Shown one piece after another: positions 7,373-8,371 of a DNA stretch of 8,371 bases. The stretch is taken from assembly GCA_964398295.1 (NCBI GenBank), contig CAYNMW010000178.1, positions 1 to 8,371 of the forward strand, read 5' to 3'. Positions within the stretch are counted from its first letter, which is position 1. Each line of letters starts with the position of its first letter. This DNA comes from CALFUK01 sp964398295. Its GTDB lineage: Bacteria; Bacteroidota; Bacteroidia; Chitinophagales; Saprospiraceae. A program made the translations under genes and the position numbers. Under the pieces are notes generated by a model that was not told the origin of the DNA, did no database searches, and saw only the letters and a list, made by a program, of their open reading frames with translations.

Positions 7373-7861
7373 CTACTTAGCAACAAGTGCCTGAATTTTC
7401 TTCTCCATATCTGCTTCATAACCGTCATAATAGCCTTCAGAAGTAGAGATGATTGTTCCCTCCTCATCAATCAACATTGAAAATGGAATACCTCTTACAC
7501 CGAGATTGCCGGCGAGGATACCATCTGGGTCACTAAAAAAAGTGTACGGCCAGCTTTCTTTTTCTGCCATGGTGATGGCTCTTTTGACCATTCGTGAATT
7601 GTCTAAAGTGATGGCTACAATTTCGACATCGTATTTTTCTTTCCAGTCGGGATAGACCTTCTCTAAAGCATTCAATTCCACTTTACATGGTCCGCACCAG
7701 GTAGCCCACAAGCTGATCAATTGGATCTTACCATTAGACGTGTACTCCTTAATGTTTACTACTTCTCCATCAAATGTATTGATATGAACAGAAGGTAGTG
7801 TGTCTTTGACAGTGAATACTGACAGTGCTAAGAATGAAAACAGTAATGCTTTGAGGGTCAT
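7373..7861 (-). CDS. TlpA/ResA-like thioredoxin-fold thiol-disulfide oxidoreductase, exported
   Basis: This 162-residue protein has a thioredoxin fold with the redox motif WATWCGPCK (C56, C59) and a cis-proline in RGIPFSML (P126). Residues 1 to about 20 (MTLK, then a hydrophobic run ALLFSFLALSVFTV) look like a signal peptide or N-terminal anchor, which places the active site in the periplasm. The TlpA/ResA/AhpC-like features ISLWATWCGPC, VEIVAITLDNS and FFSDPDG are all present. Such proteins reduce or exchange disulfides, for example on apocytochrome c or envelope proteins; the partner here cannot be told. ATG 7861 is chosen because it gives this signal sequence directly. The frame is open to a TTG at 7891, which would add ten residues (VLFVVNHVN after the initiator) and is less likely. 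The gene converges with uup, and the desaturase gene lies upstream on the same strand, 190 bp away. The spacing and a TATAAT-like box suggest its own promoter. Confidence 0.92.
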   Translation of the reverse strand: MTLKALLFSFLALSVFTVKDTLPSVHINTFDGEVVNIKEYTSNGKIQLISLWATWCGPCKVELNALEKVYPDWKEKYDVEIVAITLDNSRMVKRAITMAEKESWPYTFFSDPDGILAGNLGVRGIPFSMLIDEEGTIISTSEGYYDGYEADMEKKIQALVAK

Positions 7862-7912
7862 ATTGACATGATTTACTACAAATAAAACCAACTATTATGC
7901 CTGATGGTCCAC

Positions 7913-7942
7913 ATTATAAATCATTTAACCTGATTTTAACCT
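7913..7942 (-). promoter_or_regulatory. Candidate promoter with tandem 8-bp direct repeats upstream of the thioredoxin gene
   Basis: Reading the - strand, a TATAAT box lies at 7918-7913, about 50 nt before the chosen ATG. Just upstream, AGGTTAAA occurs twice (7942-7935 and 7931-7924) with an 11-bp period, close to one helical turn, as expected for a tandem-binding regulator overlapping the -35 region. No good -35 hexamer or Bacteroidota TAnnTTTG box is visible, so this is a suggestion only. A 6-bp inverted repeat (7918-7923 with 7931-7936) overlaps the same bases. Confidence 0.27.
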
Positions 7943-7977
7943 AGAAGACTGCTTTAACGACGAGAATTTTCATGAAT

Positions 7978-8006
7978 CCCCCGTAGTGCCTATCGGCATA
8001 CGGGGG
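7978..8006. other. Strong GC-rich hairpin in the 190-bp gap (terminator without T-tract, or REP-like palindrome)
   Basis: The outer arms cccccgta (7978-7985) and tacggggg (7999-8006) are perfectly complementary. Inside them tgcc (7987-7990) pairs with ggca (7995-7998) around the tetraloop tatc, with G7986 bulged. This gives a 12-bp, mostly G-C stem in otherwise AT-rich DNA. It lies 45 nt after the desaturase stop on the - strand, so it may end or protect that transcript. Neither side has a proper T-run, so a classical intrinsic terminator is not shown. A dispersed repeat is possible but cannot be tested from one copy. The rest of the gap, 7862-8051, holds only the candidate promoter listed separately. 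Confidence 0.6.
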
Positions 8007-8051
8007 CTAAAATACTAGGACATCGCTGACCTCCGTCTTTTTCAGGTTTTT

Positions 8052-8371
8052 CTAAATCATTGGATCGTCAATAAAAACATCTTTGCTGTAACATTCTTTA
8101 ATCGCAGTAATTACCGACATACGTTGGTATCGATCTGGAAAATGTTCTTCTATCCGTTGGCTCAATTGTGGATAATAATCAAAATTAAGCCCGGGAAACA
8201 AGTGATGCTCCACATGGAAAGAATGCCAATCAATCAGTTTGTCCAACCACCTTGGCAATTTGACCGAAGTCGAAGTTAAAAGAGGATCAGCTATATCAAT
8301 GAAATGATCATCTTTTAAATGCTGGGTGATGATCAAGGTAATCGCCAAGGTAGAATAGGTACACCAAGCTA
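8052..8371 (-). CDS. Fatty acid desaturase, C-terminal part (5' end outside the window)
   Basis: The reading frame is open to the right edge, so only about the last 105 residues are seen; a complete desaturase of this family is usually 300-360 residues. The fragment begins in a hydrophobic segment (TYSTLAITLIITQ), which fits a membrane helix, and then carries HVEHHLFPG (the HVEHH codons at 8202-8216). HVEHH is the third histidine box (HxxHH) that helps bind the di-iron centre of membrane acyl-lipid or acyl-CoA desaturases (PF00487). The first residue of the box is His, not the Gln typical of front-end desaturases. After the box come NFDYYPQLSQRIEEHFPDRYQ, a common tail pattern, and a normal stop. 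The enzyme would add a double bond to membrane fatty acids; regioselectivity cannot be judged. An apparent initiation codon at 8348 is a TTG inside the hydrophobic segment and is not the true start. Confidence 0.9.
   Translation of the reverse strand, partial: AWCTYSTLAITLIITQHLKDDHFIDIADPLLTSTSVKLPRWLDKLIDWHSFHVEHHLFPGLNFDYYPQLSQRIEEHFPDRYQRMSVITAIKECYSKDVFIDDPMI

Noticed and set aside
7862..7891. Ten-residue N-terminal extension of the thioredoxin from TTG 7891
   Set aside because: The ATG at 7861 gives a normal signal peptide, and TTG starts are uncommon in Bacteroidota.
8346..8348. Start of a small 98-residue protein at TTG 8348
   Set aside because: The frame stays open to the window edge and the codon lies within a hydrophobic segment of the desaturase, so the gene is simply cut by the window.

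Overview
The window is AT-rich (GC roughly 40% by eye) and holds six protein-coding genes. The organism is most likely a member of the Bacteroidota, probably a Cytophagia- or Saprospiria-like environmental bacterium. The reasons are the protein style (tail-specific protease, Uup-type ABC-F protein, TlpA-like thioredoxin, fatty acid desaturase), the lack of Shine-Dalgarno sequences before the likely start codons, and the asparagine-synthetase-like plus nucleotidyltransferase pairing. No gene gives a species-level placement.

Region 1 (1-2993, + strand) looks like the downstream end of a RiPP cluster, most likely for a lasso peptide. It holds an asparagine-synthetase-like protein that keeps the ATP-binding synthetase motif but lacks the catalytic Cys2 of true glutamine-dependent enzymes. 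A PF14907-type nucleotidyltransferase follows in the same direction. The window starts exactly at the first codon of the cyclase-like gene, so any precursor peptide, leader-binding protein, leader peptidase or exporter would lie upstream and cannot be seen.

Region 2 (3182-7268, + strand) is housekeeping: a periplasmic tail-specific protease (Prc/Tsp, S41 family), a clear intrinsic terminator, and then an ABC-F ATPase of the Uup type. The terminator ends only 9 nt before the Uup start codon. It rules out the longer reading of that gene and may also act as an attenuator.

Region 3 (7373-8371, - strand) is convergent with region 2. It holds a short exported TlpA/ResA-like thioredoxin and the last ~105 codons of a membrane fatty acid desaturase that runs off the right edge. 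The 190-bp gap between them contains a strong GC-rich hairpin and a tandem 8-bp direct repeat with an 11-bp period next to a TATAAT-like box.

No rRNA, tRNA, CRISPR array, transposase or complete mobile element was seen. The part most likely to be new is the 5' edge, as the tail of an uncharacterised Bacteroidota lasso-peptide-like cluster.
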